Below, in pieces: positions 4,199 to 5,181 of a stretch of 5,181 bases of DNA (position 1 is the first letter of the stretch; every line of letters begins with the position of its first letter). The translations under genes were made by a program, and so were the position numbers. The notes under the pieces were generated by a model that saw nothing but the letters and a program-made list of their open reading frames with translations, ran no database searches and was not told the origin of the DNA. Source of the stretch: JAAXZI01 sp045863575 (GTDB lineage: Bacteria; Planctomycetota; Phycisphaerae; UBA1845; PWPN01); the NCBI GenBank assembly GCA_045863575.1, contig BTUC01000499.1, positions 1 to 5,181 of the forward strand, in the 5' to 3' direction.

Positions 4199-5181
4199 TT
4201 ACGACCAGCCGGCGTGCTCGCGCGGGTTGCCCTCGCCCTCGGCTCGAAATCGCTCCAGCAGGTCACGTTGAGCGGGGGTGAGCTCCTTGGGCGGGACGAT
4301 CCGCACGACCGCGTAGAGATCCCCGGCAGGCTTGCCGCCGGCCGGTTTCACGCCTTGGGCCTTGAGGCGCAGCTTGGCACCGCTGGCCGTTCCCGCTGGT
4401 ACTGTGAGCAACGTTTGACCGTCGAGGGTGGGTATCCGCACTTTGGTGCCCAATGCGGCCTCGCTGAGCGTGAGCGGCAGGTCGACGTAAATGTCGTTTT
4501 CCAGGCGTCGGAAATAGGGGTGCGGCGCCACCCGAGTCACGATGTAGAGATCGCCAGGGGAGCCTCCAGGCCCTGCGGACTGGCCTTTGCCGCGCACCCG
4601 GATCCGCTGGCCGTCCGAAACACCGGCTGGGATTTTTACGGAGATCGTCTCGGCGGGGCCGTGCCCTTCGGCCGGTGAGAGCCGCAGATCCAGGGTGGTC
4701 CCGCGGATGGCCTGCTCAAAGGTGAGGTTGACGGCATGTTCGATATCGCGGCCGGGCTGTGGCTCCGGCTGACGTGCCGCCCGACGTCGCCCGCCCGCGG
4801 CCCCCCGGAAGAACTCTTCGAAGATCCCCTCGCCCGGCCTTCCGCCCCTCGGTCCACCGCCGCCGCGGGCTCCGGAAAATGCGCTGAACAGGTCGTCCAG
4901 ATCCTCAATGGGGATATCCGGGCCGCCACCGGAGCGCCAGGTGTAGACCCGTTGGCCGGAGGGTCCGGCCCGCCAACCGGGATGCTCGCCTCCCACCCCG
5001 ACCCCGGCATGGCCGAACTGGTCGTATCTCTTGCGTTTGTCGGGCTCTCCGAGCACGTCGTAAGCAGCCTGCACCTCCTTGAACTTCGTCTCGGCCTCTT
5101 TGTTGCCGGGGTTGCGGTCGGGGTGGTACTGCTTGGCGAGCTTGCGGTAGGCCCGCTTGATTTCGTCGGCGCTGGCGTTAC
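4199..5181 (-). CDS. DnaJ-family co-chaperone, class B (CbpA-like), 5' end outside window
   Basis: A J-domain protein that would stimulate DnaK ATP hydrolysis and deliver unfolded clients in the cytoplasm. The 326 visible residues begin inside the J domain, probably missing only about the first dozen. Counting from the first complete codon: IKRAYRKLAKQYHPDRNP (7-24, HPD at 19-21), the end of the J domain at KRKRYDQFG (48-56), a Gly/Phe-rich linker (about 57-130), then two beta-rich client-binding domains (about 146-220 and 228-298), with GVSDGQRIRVRGKG (186-199) and the paired PAGTASGAKLRLKAQG (261-276). It ends in a helix starting LTPAQRDLLERF (300-311) that probably serves dimerisation. The CxxCxGxG zinc-finger repeats of classical DnaJ are absent, which makes it the CbpA-like class. 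The true start lies beyond 5181; the in-frame GTG at 5074 falls after HPD and is not a plausible start. It is followed by a small membrane gene 62 nt downstream. It ends with TAA at 4201-4199. Confidence 0.95.
   Translation of the reverse strand, partial: NASADEIKRAYRKLAKQYHPDRNPGNKEAETKFKEVQAAYDVLGEPDKRKRYDQFGHAGVGVGGEHPGWRAGPSGQRVYTWRSGGGPDIPIEDLDDLFSAFSGARGGGGPRGGRPGEGIFEEFFRGAAGGRRRAARQPEPQPGRDIEHAVNLTFEQAIRGTTLDLRLSPAEGHGPAETISVKIPAGVSDGQRIRVRGKGQSAGPGGSPGDLYIVTRVAPHPYFRRLENDIYVDLPLTLSEAALGTKVRIPTLDGQTLLTVPAGTASGAKLRLKAQGVKPAGGKPAGDLYAVVRIVPPKELTPAQRDLLERFRAEGEGNPREHAGWS

Overview
The window is GC-rich bacterial chromosome with every supported gene on the minus strand, so transcription runs from position 5181 toward position 1. 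In that order it holds a DnaJ/CbpA-type co-chaperone (5' end outside the window), a small two-membrane-segment protein, a membrane-anchored helical-repeat protein, a farnesyl diphosphate synthase-type prenyltransferase (ispA-like), a tiny two-membrane-segment protein, and the N-terminal third of 1-deoxy-D-xylulose-5-phosphate synthase (dxs; 3' end outside the window). I saw no rRNA, tRNA, CRISPR array, transposase or integrase, and the composition shows no obvious sign of transfer.

The left half (1-2128) is an isoprenoid block. Dxs makes the first MEP-pathway intermediate and the ispA product condenses the resulting C5 units into longer prenyl diphosphates. Between them is a 75-residue membrane protein with a strong ribosome binding site that starts 18 nt after the ispA stop, then a 228-nt gap before dxs. 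That gap contains a compact GGGCCC hairpin just upstream of the dxs ribosome binding site. The Dxs active-site motifs differ from the common bacterial form (GDA instead of GDG, GHAG instead of GHSS). From memory, this variant and the dxs/ispA neighbourhood suit the Planctomycetota or relatives, but this is inference and no lineage marker gene is present.

The right half (2308-5181) holds proteostasis and envelope genes. The DnaJ homologue keeps the HPD motif and both C-terminal substrate-binding domains but has no zinc finger (class B, CbpA-like). It is followed after 62 nt by a two-helix membrane protein with a Tyr/His-rich segment at the membrane boundary. Next comes a 378-residue protein with two N-terminal membrane helices and a soluble tail made of four ungapped repeats of exactly 55 residues.

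Two longer non-coding gaps deserve attention. The one before ispA (2093-2307) can fold into several stems on the minus strand and contains a perfect 12-bp dyad. The one before the repeat protein (3445-3728) contains an AT-rich 7+7 bp inverted repeat, placed like an operator. No known RNA family was recognised in either.
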